Positions 1 to 8,713 are shown, counted from the first letter of the stretch. The stretch is DNA of 35,488 nucleotides from Prevotella sp. (GCA_017458195.1 JAFTGI010000112.1:1-35488), one strand, 5' to 3'. Numbers and translations: made by a program. Notes: generated by a model not told the origin, from the sequence alone.

Positions 1-105
1 CCAATAACCAGCTTGACTCAGTAATGCAATCTGGTCAAAATTGCGATGGGCTTTCTCCAACTGGAGACGCACCACCGTGCGGCGTTCGTCATTACTGAGA
101 CTCAT
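1..105 (-). CDS. HEPN-domain protein, HepT-like toxin (partial)
   Basis: Only the first 35 codons are inside the window; the gene runs off the left edge. The visible N-terminus begins MSLSNDERRTVV and continues as a charged amphipathic helix that reads like the first helix of HEPN-domain proteins. Its ATG shares four bases (ATGA, 102-105) with the stop of the nucleotidyltransferase gene, the usual arrangement of MntA/HepT pairs. In characterised pairs HepT is an RNase toxin that its partner silences by adding AMP. The diagnostic RX4-6H motif lies beyond the edge, so the toxin assignment rests on the neighbour and the overlap. Confidence 0.6.
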   Translation of the reverse strand, partial: MSLSNDERRTVVRLQLEKAHRNFDQIALLSQAGYW

Positions 106-419
106 ATTAGCTCTATTTTGTCGTGCTCAACATTTTTGTGGAATGGCAGGAACGAGATGTCGTCCCACTCTTTCTTGGTATACATCTGCGGACTGATCAG
201 CTCGCCAATGTTCCACCCTAACAAAGTGAAGGGGAAGGACACGTCGTCATAGTCGCTCTCAGTCAACTGGGGCTTGTTGAGAACGATCAGCAAATCCCAG
301 TCGCTACCTTTGTGGTAGTCGCCGCGGGCACGCGACCCATAGAGCAGCAGGCGACTTCCTTTGGGCAGTGTGCGTTGTGCCACTTGCTTAATGCTGTCAA
401 TGACTTCCGTTCTTTCCAT
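102..419 (-). CDS. Minimal nucleotidyltransferase, MntA-like antitoxin
   Basis: A 105-residue protein with the polymerase-beta-type nucleotidyltransferase signature: G28-S29, ten residues, then D40-W-D42, the GSX10DXD metal-binding motif. This size is typical of stand-alone MNT proteins. In known MntA/HepT systems the enzyme transfers AMP to the HEPN toxin and blocks its RNase activity; that role is inferred here from family and context. It is first in a two-gene unit and overlaps the HEPN gene by ATGA. A well-formed promoter lies upstream at 446-477. No membrane segment or signal peptide is visible. Confidence 0.8.
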   Translation of the reverse strand: MERTEVIDSIKQVAQRTLPKGSRLLLYGSRARGDYHKGSDWDLLIVLNKPQLTESDYDDVSFPFTLLGWNIGELISPQMYTKKEWDDISFLPFHKNVEHDKIELI

Positions 420-445
420 AATCTCTATCAGCTATGTGTCGGGTG

Positions 446-477
446 CAAAGTTAGCGATAAATCCTGAGAAATGCAAA
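446..477 (-). promoter_or_regulatory. Promoter of the MNT/HEPN pair
   Basis: Read on the minus strand, TTTG (477-474), 20 bases, then TAACTTTG (453-446). This matches the Bacteroidota housekeeping promoter (-33 TTTG, -7 TAnnTTTG). It implies a leader of about 20 bases before the ATG at 419. Confidence 0.7.
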
Positions 478-537
478 CTTTCGGACGCTTTTTTGCCGCC
501 TACGGCTCGCCGAGGTACTATAAAAATATGAATAAAA

Positions 538-569
538 TTTGGTTTTTCGCTCGCTTATTCGTAATTTTG
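538..569 (+). promoter_or_regulatory. Promoter of the symporter gene
   Basis: TTTG at 538-541, 20 bases, then TAATTTTG at 562-569, matching the Bacteroidota -33/-7 pattern. The ATG at 575 is only 5 bases after the -7 box, so the transcript would be leaderless or nearly so. The promoter also rules out the upstream TTG start at 539, which lies inside the -33 box. Confidence 0.7.
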
Positions 570-574
570 CAGCC

Positions 575-2104
575 ATGATTGCATTGCTGACCATTCTCGT
601 CTACTTTGCGGCGCTCTTTGCGCTGAGCCGGCTGACGGCCGGAAGGGGCTCCGACAACGACACGTTCTTCCGCGCCGGGCGACGGTCGCCCTGGCTGATG
701 GTTGCCTTCGGCATGGTGGGCGCTTCCATTTCGGGCGTCACGTTTGTCTCCGTGCCTGGTATGGTGCTCACGGGCGGAATGACTTACCTGCAGCTCTGCA
801 TGGGCTTCATCCTGGGCTATGCGGCCGTGGCGTTCGTGCTGCTGCCTGTCTATTACCGGCTTAACCTGACTTCCATCTATGCCTACTTGGGCGGGCGGCT
901 CGGTCGCCGCTCGCGCCTGTCGGGCGCATGGTTTTTCCTGTTGTCGAAGTTGGTGGGATCGGCCGTCAAGTTCTATGTGGTGTGCATGATTCTGCAGCAG
1001 TTTGCGTTCGACGGCCTTGGCGTGCCTTTCTGGCTGAACGTTGTCGTGATGGCAGCCCTCATCTGGCTCTATACGCGGCGCGGGGGGGTGCGCACGCTCG
1101 TCTTCACCGACGTGATGCAGACGGCTTGCCTCTTTGCTGCCCTCCTTCTTATTATTTATATGGTAATGCGGCAGCTTGGCTTTTCTCCGGCTGAGGCTCT
1201 CCGCTCAGTGATGGCCGACGAGCGCAGCCGCGTCTTTGTGTTTGACGACTGGACCAGCCCCGGTTACTTCTGGAAGCAACTGCTCAGCGGAGCCTTCGTC
1301 GTCGTCGTGATGACGGGCCTCGACCAGGACATGATGCAGAAGAACCTGACTTGCCGCTCGCTGCGTGAGGCTCAAAAGGACATGTGCAGCTACGGTCTGG
1401 CCTTTCTGCCTGCCAATTTCTTGTTTCTGGCCCTCGGCGTGCTCCTGGCTCAGTGGCTGCAGGCTGGGGGACAGCCCCTGCCACTGCAGGGCGACAGTCT
1501 GCTCCCCCTGTTCGTCGAGAGGGCTGGCCCGGGTGTCACCGCCCTGTTCACGCTGGGCATCGTGGCCGCTTCGTTTTCCTCTGCCGACTCAGCACTGACG
1601 TCGCTGACCACGTGCTATTGCGTCGACATCCGCCAGCGTCCGGCTGACGAACGGCTACGCAAGCGCACCCATCTGGCGATGTGCCTCCTCTTTGCCGTGT
1701 GCATCCTGCTGTTCCGCATTGTCAACAGCACGTCGCTCATCGATGCCATCTACACCATCGTTGGCTACACCTACGGCCCGCTGCTCGGTCTCTTTGCCTT
1801 CGGGCTGTTCACTGGCAGGGGAGTGCGCGACCGCTACGTGCCGCTCGTCTGCATTGTCTCGCCTCTGCTGAGCTATGCTGCCGACCGGGTGGCGTTGAGT
1901 CTCTGGGGCTATCACTTCGGCTACGAGCTTCTGCTGCTCAACGGGCTGATCACTTTCGTCGGCCTCTGCGTCCTTTCCCATGGCCGTGACGGCGGCCGCC
2001 GCTGCTCTTGTGACCGCTGGCCTGATAGGCAGGCGGCTCACCGAGACCTTCGGGCAGGGGCGTCTTCTCAACCTCCTTGCCAAGGAACTTCTCAATCTGA
2101 ATGA
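575..2104 (+). CDS. Sodium:solute symporter (SSS family)
   Basis: A 509-residue polytopic membrane protein of the SSS/SLC5 type, expected to import a small solute with Na+ across the inner membrane. Visible features are an N-terminal hydrophobic helix, the stretch GASISGVTFVSVPGM typical of this family, about a dozen further hydrophobic helices, and ASFSSADSALTSL, which matches the conserved helix that contributes Na+ ligands. The substrate cannot be read from the sequence. The start is set at ATG 575 because the promoter lies just before it. The last 50 or so residues are oddly hydrophilic and Cys/Arg-rich and lie antisense to the end of the helicase gene, so an original stop near 1980 may have been lost. 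Confidence 0.85.
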   Translation: MIALLTILVYFAALFALSRLTAGRGSDNDTFFRAGRRSPWLMVAFGMVGASISGVTFVSVPGMVLTGGMTYLQLCMGFILGYAAVAFVLLPVYYRLNLTSIYAYLGGRLGRRSRLSGAWFFLLSKLVGSAVKFYVVCMILQQFAFDGLGVPFWLNVVVMAALIWLYTRRGGVRTLVFTDVMQTACLFAALLLIIYMVMRQLGFSPAEALRSVMADERSRVFVFDDWTSPGYFWKQLLSGAFVVVVMTGLDQDMMQKNLTCRSLREAQKDMCSYGLAFLPANFLFLALGVLLAQWLQAGGQPLPLQGDSLLPLFVERAGPGVTALFTLGIVAASFSSADSALTSLTTCYCVDIRQRPADERLRKRTHLAMCLLFAVCILLFRIVNSTSLIDAIYTIVGYTYGPLLGLFAFGLFTGRGVRDRYVPLVCIVSPLLSYAADRVALSLWGYHFGYELLLLNGLITFVGLCVLSHGRDGGRRCSCDRWPDRQAAHRDLRAGASSQPPCQGTSQSE

Positions 2105-3173
2105 AGCGGCGGATGTCGCGGTCGCTGACGAGCGTGACTGCCTCGCCGTCGCGCTCGGCACGTGCTGTGCGCCCGATGCGGTGGACGTAGTCCTCATCGT
2201 CGTGTGGTACGTCGTAGTTGAGCACCATGTGGATGTCGTCGATGTCGATGCCGCGCGAGACGATGTCGGTGGCGCAGAGCACGTCAATATGGCCTGCCTT
2301 GAAGCGGCGCATCACTTCGTCGCGCTCAGGCTGGGTCAGGTCGGAATGCATGGCCGCGCAGTTGATCTTCATGCGCTTCAGCTCGCGGGTGACGTCCTTG
2401 ACGCGCTCTTTCTTGCCGCAAAAGATGATGACTCGCTGCAGGTTGCCCTGCTTGAAGATGTGCTGGATGATGGCCAGCTTCTGTGGCTCGTAGCAGACGT
2501 AGGCCGTCTGATGGATCTTGTCGGCAGGACGGCTCACCTTGAGCTTCACCTCGACGGGGTCGTGAAGCAGCGTGACGGCCAGCTCGCGAATCTTTGCCGG
2601 CATGGTGGCTGAGAACATCACGCGCTGGCAGTTGCGGGGCAGCAGGGCGTTGATCTGCAGAATGTCGTCAGAAAAGCCCATGTCAAGCATGCGGTCGGCT
2701 TCGTCGAGCACAAAGAAGGAGGTGCGCGAGAGGTCGAGGTTGCCCACCTTCAGATGGCTAAGCAATCGCCCGGGGGTGGCGATGACAACGGGGGCTCCGC
2801 CGCGAAGTCCTTTCATTTCCTGGTCGAAGCGGGTGCCGTCGTTGCCGCCATAGACGGCTATCGACGACACGTCGTCCAGATAGTAGCTGAAGCCTTCCAT
2901 GGCCTGGTCGATTTGCTGTGCAAGCTCTCGTGTGGGTGACATGACTACGCAGTTGATGGCATCCTCAGGGTAGCCACCGTCGTCGAGCAGCGAGAGGATG
3001 GGCAGCAGGTAGGCGGCAGTCTTGCCGGTGCCCGTCTGTGCCACGCCGAGCACGTCGTGTCCGTTGAGTATTTCGGGTATGCAGCGTTCCTGGATGGGCG
3101 TCATCTCGTCGAAGTGCATGTCGTAGAGCGCATCCAGAATATTGTCATTGAGTTTAGTTTCTTCAAATGTCAT
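1950..3173 (-). CDS. DEAD-box RNA helicase (RhlE-like)
   Basis: A 407-residue ATP-dependent RNA helicase with both RecA-like lobes. Motifs in order: Q-motif with Q28, Walker A AQTGTGKT (45-52), PTRELAQQ, TPGRL, DEAD (157-160), SAT (188-190), then IIFC, ATDIVSRGID and HRIGRTAR in the second lobe. The last 30 residues form a Gly/Arg/Lys/His-rich basic tail, as in RhlE/DeaD-type proteins that bind rRNA or mRNA. Probable roles are ribosome assembly or mRNA turnover. It lies 67 bases downstream of the LptF/G gene on the same strand, separated by a purine-rich microsatellite directly in front of its ATG. Its 3' end overlaps the convergent symporter gene by 155 bases. Confidence 0.93.
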   Translation of the reverse strand: MTFEETKLNDNILDALYDMHFDEMTPIQERCIPEILNGHDVLGVAQTGTGKTAAYLLPILSLLDDGGYPEDAINCVVMSPTRELAQQIDQAMEGFSYYLDDVSSIAVYGGNDGTRFDQEMKGLRGGAPVVIATPGRLLSHLKVGNLDLSRTSFFVLDEADRMLDMGFSDDILQINALLPRNCQRVMFSATMPAKIRELAVTLLHDPVEVKLKVSRPADKIHQTAYVCYEPQKLAIIQHIFKQGNLQRVIIFCGKKERVKDVTRELKRMKINCAAMHSDLTQPERDEVMRRFKAGHIDVLCATDIVSRGIDIDDIHMVLNYDVPHDDEDYVHRIGRTARAERDGEAVTLVSDRDIRRFIQIEKFLGKEVEKTPLPEGLGEPPAYQASGHKSSGGRRHGHGKGRRGRRK

Positions 3174-3240
3174 TTTTCACTTTTCACTTTTCACTTTTTA
3201 CCTTTTTACTTTTTTACCTTTTTACCTTTTTACTTTTCCC
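3174..3240. repeat. Microsatellite upstream of the helicase start
   Basis: The whole gap between the LptF/G stop and the helicase ATG is simple sequence. On the plus strand there are three TTTTCAC units followed by five TTTTTAC(C) units. In the direction of transcription it is a run of AAAAGG and AAAAGTG units ending right at the start codon, where a ribosome-binding site would be. Confidence 0.9.
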
Positions 3241-4350
3241 TTAGTTAGGCGCTTGCCTATAGCAGAAATAGGCGATGAATACATATATGAAATTGGGCAG
3301 CCAGGCCGCAAGCCATGCCGGCCAACCTGCATTGATGGCAAAGGTAGAACTGATGGTCTGGAGCAGGATGTAGGTGAACGAGAGGGCCAGTCCGATGCCG
3401 AGATAGAGGCCCATGCCTCCCTTGCGCTTTCGCGACGACAGTGAAGCTCCGATGATGGTCAGGATAAAGGAGGCAAAGGATGTGGCAATTCGCTTATGGT
3501 ATTCCACCTCGTACTGCACGACGTTGACCGAGCCGCGTTCCTGCTGCTTTGAAATATAGCGCTTCAGTTCGGGCGACGTGAACGTTTCCTGCTGACCTTT
3601 AGAGAAAACAAGGTCCATGGGCTCCATCATGATGAGGGTGTCGAGCTCGGCGCCGGTTTCGATCTTTTCGCGAAGCCCCTTGAGCGTGCGAATCTTGTAA
3701 TTTACGAGCTTCCAGTGGTAACGCTCGTCGGCAATCGTGTCGTATTGTGCAACGTTGGCCGTCATGTGGCTGACGAGTTTCTTGTTTTCAAACTTATCGA
3801 GCGAGAAGCCGTATCCTCGCTTGATGTTGTTATCGTATTGCTGCAGGTAGGCGATGATGCCGGGCCCCACCTGCAACTGCACGTTGGAAGCCGATGTGTT
3901 TTTCTTCTTGTTCTTGTAGAGCGTCTCGAAGTTCTGCCTTACGATGTTGCCGTGGGGGATGATATAGGCGCCAAGATAGAAGTTGAGGGCGGCAATGAGG
4001 GCGGCTGACAGCATGTAGGGCCGCATCAGTCGCTTGAAGCTCGTTCCGCAGGCCAGCATGGCAATGATCTCGCTGTTGCCGGCCAACTTCGAGGTGAAGA
4101 AGATGACGGCAATGAAGACAAATAGCGGCGAGAAAAGGTTGGCAAAATAGGGAACGAAGTTGGCGTAATAGTCGAAGATGATGGCGCGCCATGGTGCATG
4201 GTAAGTGGCAAACTTAGCCATGTTCTCGTTGAAGTCGAAAACGATGGATATGCTGATAATCAGCACGATGGAGTAGATATACGTGCCGATGAACTTGCTG
4301 ATGATGTATCGGTCAAGTCGGGTGAGCAGTTTGCCGAGAGGATTCTTCAT
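3241..4350 (-). CDS. LptF/LptG family (YjgP/YjgQ) permease
   Basis: A 369-residue inner-membrane protein of the YjgP/YjgQ family. In Gram-negative bacteria LptF and LptG form the membrane part of the LptB2FG ABC transporter, which extracts lipopolysaccharide for transport to the outer membrane. Hydrophobic helices cluster in the first about 115 residues (starting near IIDRY-type sequence, with YSIVLIISISIVF) and in the last about 80, around a central hydrophilic periplasmic domain, the classic layout. Whether it is LptF or LptG cannot be decided from sequence alone. Its ATG overlaps the tgt stop by ATGA (4347-4350), so translation is probably coupled. Confidence 0.88.
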   Translation of the reverse strand: MKNPLGKLLTRLDRYIISKFIGTYIYSIVLIISISIVFDFNENMAKFATYHAPWRAIIFDYYANFVPYFANLFSPLFVFIAVIFFTSKLAGNSEIIAMLACGTSFKRLMRPYMLSAALIAALNFYLGAYIIPHGNIVRQNFETLYKNKKKNTSASNVQLQVGPGIIAYLQQYDNNIKRGYGFSLDKFENKKLVSHMTANVAQYDTIADERYHWKLVNYKIRTLKGLREKIETGAELDTLIMMEPMDLVFSKGQQETFTSPELKRYISKQQERGSVNVVQYEVEYHKRIATSFASFILTIIGASLSSRKRKGGMGLYLGIGLALSFTYILLQTISSTFAINAGWPAWLAAWLPNFIYVFIAYFCYRQAPN

Positions 4351-5474
4351 AGGCGCCGTCCCAGGTTTTCAATGACTGAGCGCTTCCATTGACTGAAGTC
4401 GCCCTTCTCGATATGTTGGCGGGCATCGCCGACAAGACGCAGATAGAAGGCCAGGTTGTGGATGGAGGCAATCTGAAGGGCCAGCAGCTCCTGGGCCTTG
4501 AATAGATGGTGCAGGTAGGCCTTTGAGTGCAGTCGGTCGATGTCGCAGCCATCCGGGTCTATTGGTGTGAAGTCTTGTTCCCACTTCTTGTTGCGCATGT
4601 TCATCGTTCCGTCGTAGGTGAACAACATGGCGTTACGGCCGTTGCGGGTGGGCATCACGCAGTCGAACATGTCGACGCCGCGCTCAATGGCTTCCAGAAT
4701 GTTCTGCGGCGTCCCGACCCCCATCAGGTAGCGGGGACGGTCCTTGGGCAGGATGTCGTTCACCACTTCAATCATTTCGTACATCACCTCCGTGGGTTCG
4801 CCAACAGCCAAGCCGCCGATGGCATTGCCCTCTGCACCCTTGTCTGCCACGTACTTGGCTGCTTCCTGGCGAAGATCCCTGAACGTGCAACCCTGCACGA
4901 TGGGGAACAGGGCCTGATGGTGTCCGTAGAGCGGCTCGGTCTCGTTGAAGCGCTTGATGCACCGGTCCAGCCAGCGCTGTGTGAGCCCGAGCGACTTCTT
5001 GGCGTACTGGTAGTCGCTTTGGCCAGGGGGACATTCGTCGAGGGCCATCATGATGTCTGCACCGATGATGCGCTCCGTGTCCATCACATTTTCCGGCGTG
5101 AATACATGCTTGGAACCGTCGATGTGCGAACGGAATTCGCACCCTTCTTCCCTCAGTTTCCGGATGCCGGTCAGTGAGAACACTTGAAAACCGCCAGAGT
5201 CGGTCAGGATAGGGCGATCCCATGTGTTAAACTTATGTAGTCCGCCTGCTTTCCGCAGGGTGTCAAGTCCTGGACGCAGATAAAGATGGTAGGTGTTGCC
5301 AAGAATGATCTGGGCCTTCACCTGCTCGCGGAGTTCCGAAAAGTGAACGCCTTTCACCGAACCGCAAGTACCGACAGGCATAAAGATAGGCGTCCGAATC
5401 TGTCCATGGTCTGTCGTAATCAGACCTGCACGGGCGGAGCTGTAGGGATCGGTATGTTGTAGTTCGAACTTCAT
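4347..5474 (-). CDS. tgt: tRNA-guanine transglycosylase
   Basis: A 375-residue enzyme that exchanges guanine-34 in GUN anticodons for the queuosine precursor preQ1. Hallmarks are TDSGGFQVFSL, MALDECPPG, IGGLAVGEPTE, GVGTPQNILEAIERG and DCVMPTRNGRNA, which together hold the catalytic aspartates and the substrate pocket. The C-terminal zinc site looks degenerate: where E. coli has three cysteines before SRAYLHHL, this protein has only one (DPDGCDIDRLHSKAYLHHL). It sits between lon and LptF/G with ATGA overlaps on both sides. queA, the next queuosine enzyme, is in a separate operon near 27.4 kb. Confidence 0.95.
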   Translation of the reverse strand: MKFELQHTDPYSSARAGLITTDHGQIRTPIFMPVGTCGSVKGVHFSELREQVKAQIILGNTYHLYLRPGLDTLRKAGGLHKFNTWDRPILTDSGGFQVFSLTGIRKLREEGCEFRSHIDGSKHVFTPENVMDTERIIGADIMMALDECPPGQSDYQYAKKSLGLTQRWLDRCIKRFNETEPLYGHHQALFPIVQGCTFRDLRQEAAKYVADKGAEGNAIGGLAVGEPTEVMYEMIEVVNDILPKDRPRYLMGVGTPQNILEAIERGVDMFDCVMPTRNGRNAMLFTYDGTMNMRNKKWEQDFTPIDPDGCDIDRLHSKAYLHHLFKAQELLALQIASIHNLAFYLRLVGDARQHIEKGDFSQWKRSVIENLGRRL

Positions 5475-7927
5475 TTCTTCTGCTCCTTTTCTTCTTCAAT
5501 AGTGAAGTCCATGGGCTTGTCGACTATCTCGTCGGTCAATGCAAAATCCCATACGTCCTGAATGTTTTCAACGTAGTGGAAACTGACGCCACGCAGATAG
5601 ATTTCAGGAATCTCCTGTATGTCCTTCTCGTTCTCACGGCACATGATGATGTCGGTAATGCCGGCACGCTTAGCTGCCAGGATCTTTTCCTTGATGCCAC
5701 CTACGGGAAGAACTTTTCCGCGCAGGGTTATCTCACCTGTCATGGCTGTGTTTTTCCTGACCTTGCGCTGAGTCAGGGCAGAGGCTATCGAGGTGGCAAT
5801 CGTGATGCCGGCCGAGGGGCCGTCCTTGGGGGTGGCACCCTCAGGCACGTGGATATGAATGTTCCAGTTGTCGAAGATGCGATAGTCAATGCTTAGCAAG
5901 TCAGTATGGGCTTTCACATATTCCAGGGCCAGAACGGCTGACTCCTTCATTACGTCGCCGAGGTTGCCAGTCAGTGTGAGCTTGGCGCCTTTTCCTTTCG
6001 AGAGCGAGGTCTCAATGAACAGTATTTCGCCGCCAACGCTTGTCCATGCCAAGCCTGTCACTACGCCCGCATAATCGTTACCTTGATAAATGTCACGATA
6101 GAAGGGAGGCTTGCCGAGCAGTCCCTCAAGTGACTCGGGTGTCACCTTCCATTCGATGTGCTCGCCGTCAACCTGATACTTGTAGGCCATCTTGCGCATG
6201 GCTTTGTTTATCTGTTTCTCTAGCTGGCGGACGCCACTTTCGCGTGTATACTGCTCAATGATTTTCTCGATAGAGGCCTTGTTGAACTTGGGCTTCTGTG
6301 CGAGTTGCTTCATGCCTGTGTTCTCCAGTTCGCGGGGAATGAGGTGGCGCTTGGCAATCTCTATTTTCTCCTCAGTGATATAGCCGCTGACCTCGATGAC
6401 CTCCATGCGGTCGAGCAGCGGGCGGGGAATGGTCGAGAGATTATTGGCCGTCGCAATGAAAAGCACCTTTGAAAGATCGTAGTCGACGTCCAGATAGTTG
6501 TCGTGGAACGCGTTGTTCTGCTCAGGGTCGAGCACCTCGAGCAGGGCTGAAGCGGGATCACCATTGACCGTTGCCTGGGTGACCTTGTCAATTTCGTCAA
6601 GAATGAAGACGGGATTGCTGGAACCTGCCTTCTGAATACTTTTCAGGATACGTCCCGGCATTGCCCCCACATAGGTACGGCGATGACCGCGAATCTCTGC
6701 TTCGTCATGAAGGCCGCCAAGCGACATGCGGACATACTTGCGCTTCATGGCACCGGCAATCGACTTACCCAGCGAGGTTTTGCCCACGCCCGGAGGACCA
6801 TACAGACAGAGTATGGGGGATTTCAGATCGCCGCGAAGGGCCAGCACTGACATATATTCCAGAATCCGCTCCTTGACCTTCTCCATGCCGTAATGGTCAT
6901 GATCGAGAATTTTCTGAGCTCGATTCAGGTTGAGGTCGTCAGTGGTGTATTCATTCCATGGTAACGACACAAATGTCTGTAGATAGCTCAGCTGGACATT
7001 GTAGTCGGGCGACTGAGTCTGAAGGCTGTCGAGCTTCTCAATCTCCTTGTAGAATTGCTTTTCTACATCGTCGCTCCACTTTTTCTTTGCCGCTTTCTCA
7101 AGCAGCTTGTCGCGCTCGGGTGAGCTTTCGTTACCAATCTCAGCCTGCAGATTCTTAATCTGCTGCTGCAGGAAGTAGTTCTTCTGCTGCTCGTCAATGT
7201 CCTGGCGGGTCTTGTTGCGAATATCGGCTTTCAGTCGTTGAAGGTTGATTTCGCGGTCGAGAGCCTTCATGGTGCTGAAAAGACGTTCCTTGACCGATTC
7301 CATGCTGAGCAGCTTCACCTTTTCCTGAATGCTGAACGGCATGTTGGTACACACAAAGTTGAGGGCCATCACGTCGTTCGAGATGTTGCTGATTGCAAAA
7401 TTGGCTTCGTCGGGGATGTCGTCGCTGACGGAGATATATTCACGGGTCATGCGGCGCAGATCGTCCATGGCCGTGCGCCACTCCTTGTCGTGCTTGTCGG
7501 GCATGAGCTCGGGTGCCGACTGCACCTCTCCATGCAGATAGGGGGTGTCCTTCGTCAGTCTGACCAGCCGCAGGCGCCCCAGCCCTTGCAGGATGGCTGT
7601 CACCGCATTGTTGGGCAGGGTGACATGCTTAACGACGCGTGCAAAGATGCCATACTCATAGAGATCCTCTGTGTCGGGCTCCTCCACGTCAGGATCCTTC
7701 TGACAGACGATGCCAATGATACCGCCTGCACGCTCGGCCCGCCGGATGAGCTTCATGCTCGAGTCGCGTCCTATCAGGATGGGATCAACCACGCCGGGAA
7801 ACAGCACCAGGTTTCTGACAGGCAGGATTGGGAGTTCGCTTGGCACGTCAACGTCCATTAAATCTGTGAAGTCGCCGTCAATATCGGCAATCATTGAGAA
7901 TGCGTTGTTATTCTGATTATCACTCAT
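5471..7927 (-). CDS. lon: ATP-dependent protease Lon
   Basis: An 818-residue cytoplasmic AAA+ protease that degrades damaged and regulatory proteins. Domains in order: N-terminal substrate-binding LON domain (starting about residue 30 with [13 protein letters not shown]), a coiled-coil region rich in Glu/Lys/Gln, AAA+ module with Walker [14 protein letters not shown] and Walker [10 protein letters not shown], and the C-terminal serine-lysine protease domain with Ser about 705 in PKDGPSAG and Lys about 746 in GGIKEK. Length is normal for the family. It is the first gene of the lon-tgt-lptF/G run; its stop overlaps the tgt ATG. The acidic/lysine-rich tail (EEEKEQKK) is also usual in Bacteroidota. 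Confidence 0.97.
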   Translation of the reverse strand: MSDNQNNNAFSMIADIDGDFTDLMDVDVPSELPILPVRNLVLFPGVVDPILIGRDSSMKLIRRAERAGGIIGIVCQKDPDVEEPDTEDLYEYGIFARVVKHVTLPNNAVTAILQGLGRLRLVRLTKDTPYLHGEVQSAPELMPDKHDKEWRTAMDDLRRMTREYISVSDDIPDEANFAISNISNDVMALNFVCTNMPFSIQEKVKLLSMESVKERLFSTMKALDREINLQRLKADIRNKTRQDIDEQQKNYFLQQQIKNLQAEIGNESSPERDKLLEKAAKKKWSDDVEKQFYKEIEKLDSLQTQSPDYNVQLSYLQTFVSLPWNEYTTDDLNLNRAQKILDHDHYGMEKVKERILEYMSVLALRGDLKSPILCLYGPPGVGKTSLGKSIAGAMKRKYVRMSLGGLHDEAEIRGHRRTYVGAMPGRILKSIQKAGSSNPVFILDEIDKVTQATVNGDPASALLEVLDPEQNNAFHDNYLDVDYDLSKVLFIATANNLSTIPRPLLDRMEVIEVSGYITEEKIEIAKRHLIPRELENTGMKQLAQKPKFNKASIEKIIEQYTRESGVRQLEKQINKAMRKMAYKYQVDGEHIEWKVTPESLEGLLGKPPFYRDIYQGNDYAGVVTGLAWTSVGGEILFIETSLSKGKGAKLTLTGNLGDVMKESAVLALEYVKAHTDLLSIDYRIFDNWNIHIHVPEGATPKDGPSAGITIATSIASALTQRKVRKNTAMTGEITLRGKVLPVGGIKEKILAAKRAGITDIIMCRENEKDIQEIPEIYLRGVSFHYVENIQDVWDFALTDEIVDKPMDFTIEEEKEQKK

Positions 7928-7957
7928 TTCTTTTCGTTCTGACTTCTAATTGGGGTG

Positions 7958-7965
7958 CAAAGGTA
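7958..7965 (-). promoter_or_regulatory. -7 box upstream of lon
   Basis: TACCTTTG on the minus strand fits the TAnnTTTG consensus and would give a leader of about 25 bases before the lon ATG. A clear TTTG at the -33 spacing is not present. No heat-shock type element was recognised. Confidence 0.55.
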
Positions 7966-7973
7966 CTAAATAA

Positions 7974-8012
7974 ATTTAAGAATTAAGAATTAGGAATTGA
8001 GAATTAACAAAT
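7974..8012. repeat. AT-rich microsatellite between lon and trmN6
   Basis: Imperfect tandem units of the form AATTAAG, AATTAGG, AATTGAG, AATTAAC lie between the two divergent promoters and overlap the -33 region of both. It resembles the ATTGAAA tract near folK. Confidence 0.65.
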
Positions 8013-8026
8013 AATTAGTAACTTTG
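7997..8026 (+). promoter_or_regulatory. Promoter of trmN6-like gene
   Basis: TTG at 7997-7999, 19 bases, then TAACTTTG at 8019-8026. The upstream in-frame TTG at 8024 lies within the -7 box, which supports the ATG at 8039 as the start. Confidence 0.65.
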
Positions 8027-8038
8027 CCTCGATTTAAA

Positions 8039-8713
8039 ATGGCCAACGACTATTTTCGCTTTAAGCAGTTCACTGTCAGTCAGGCGCGGTGTGCCATGAA
8101 GGTCGGTACTGACGGAACACTCCTCGGCGCCTGGGCGAGGGGAGGTTGCCGAGTGCTCGACATTGGCACGGGGACGGGGCTGATTGCCTTAATGATGGCC
8201 CAACGGTTCCCGTCAGCTCAGGTACTGGGCATCGACATTGATCCCGATGCTGTCCTTCAGGCTAAAGCTAACGCAGCTTCATCGCCTTTCGCGGAGAGGG
8301 TCTCTATTGAGCAAACTGACGTAAAATGTCTCTTTGCCCAACCTCTTGATGCTATTGTGTGCAATCCGCCTTATTTCGTCGATTCACTCGAATGTCCTGA
8401 CAGTCAGCGAACCTTGGCCCGGCATGCTGCAACCTTGTCGTATGCCGACCTGATGGCTAATGCCTGGCGATTGTTGACTGACGATGGTGAGTTGTCGGTT
8501 GTTATTCCGTTCGACTGCAAAGCGAGACTGGAAACAGAGGCCGTGATACAAGGCTTCTTCAAGGTTCGGGAATGGGCTGTGAAGACAACGCCTCATAAAA
8601 TGCCTCGTCGCTATCTGCTGTCGTTTGGGAAGCATGCGGGCGAACTGGACAGAGGTGAAGGCGTCATCGGCTCCCAATGGTATAATGAACTTACGAAAGA
8701 TTTTTACTTATGA
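8039..8713 (+). CDS. trmN6: tRNA1(Val) adenine-N6 methyltransferase (YfiC/TrmN6-like)
   Basis: A 224-residue class I SAM-dependent methyltransferase. Motif I (VLDIGTGTGLIALMMA, about residues 39-54) binds SAM, DIDPD (66-70) binds the ribose, and NPPY (109-112) is the catalytic motif of N6-adenine and related amino methyltransferases. The N-terminus FRFKQFTVSQARCAMKVGTDGTLLGAWA is characteristic of YfiC, which methylates A37 of tRNA-Val. It is first in a two-gene plus-strand unit; its TGA overlaps the ATG of the amidase gene. Assignment to the family is strong; the exact tRNA target is inferred. Confidence 0.88.
   Translation: MANDYFRFKQFTVSQARCAMKVGTDGTLLGAWARGGCRVLDIGTGTGLIALMMAQRFPSAQVLGIDIDPDAVLQAKANAASSPFAERVSIEQTDVKCLFAQPLDAIVCNPPYFVDSLECPDSQRTLARHAATLSYADLMANAWRLLTDDGELSVVIPFDCKARLETEAVIQGFFKVREWAVKTTPHKMPRRYLLSFGKHAGELDRGEGVIGSQWYNELTKDFYL

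Noticed and set aside
1655-2287. 210-codon open frame on the minus strand inside the symporter/helicase region
   Set aside because: It lies antisense to the symporter and out of frame with the helicase; its composition is low-complexity and fits no protein family.
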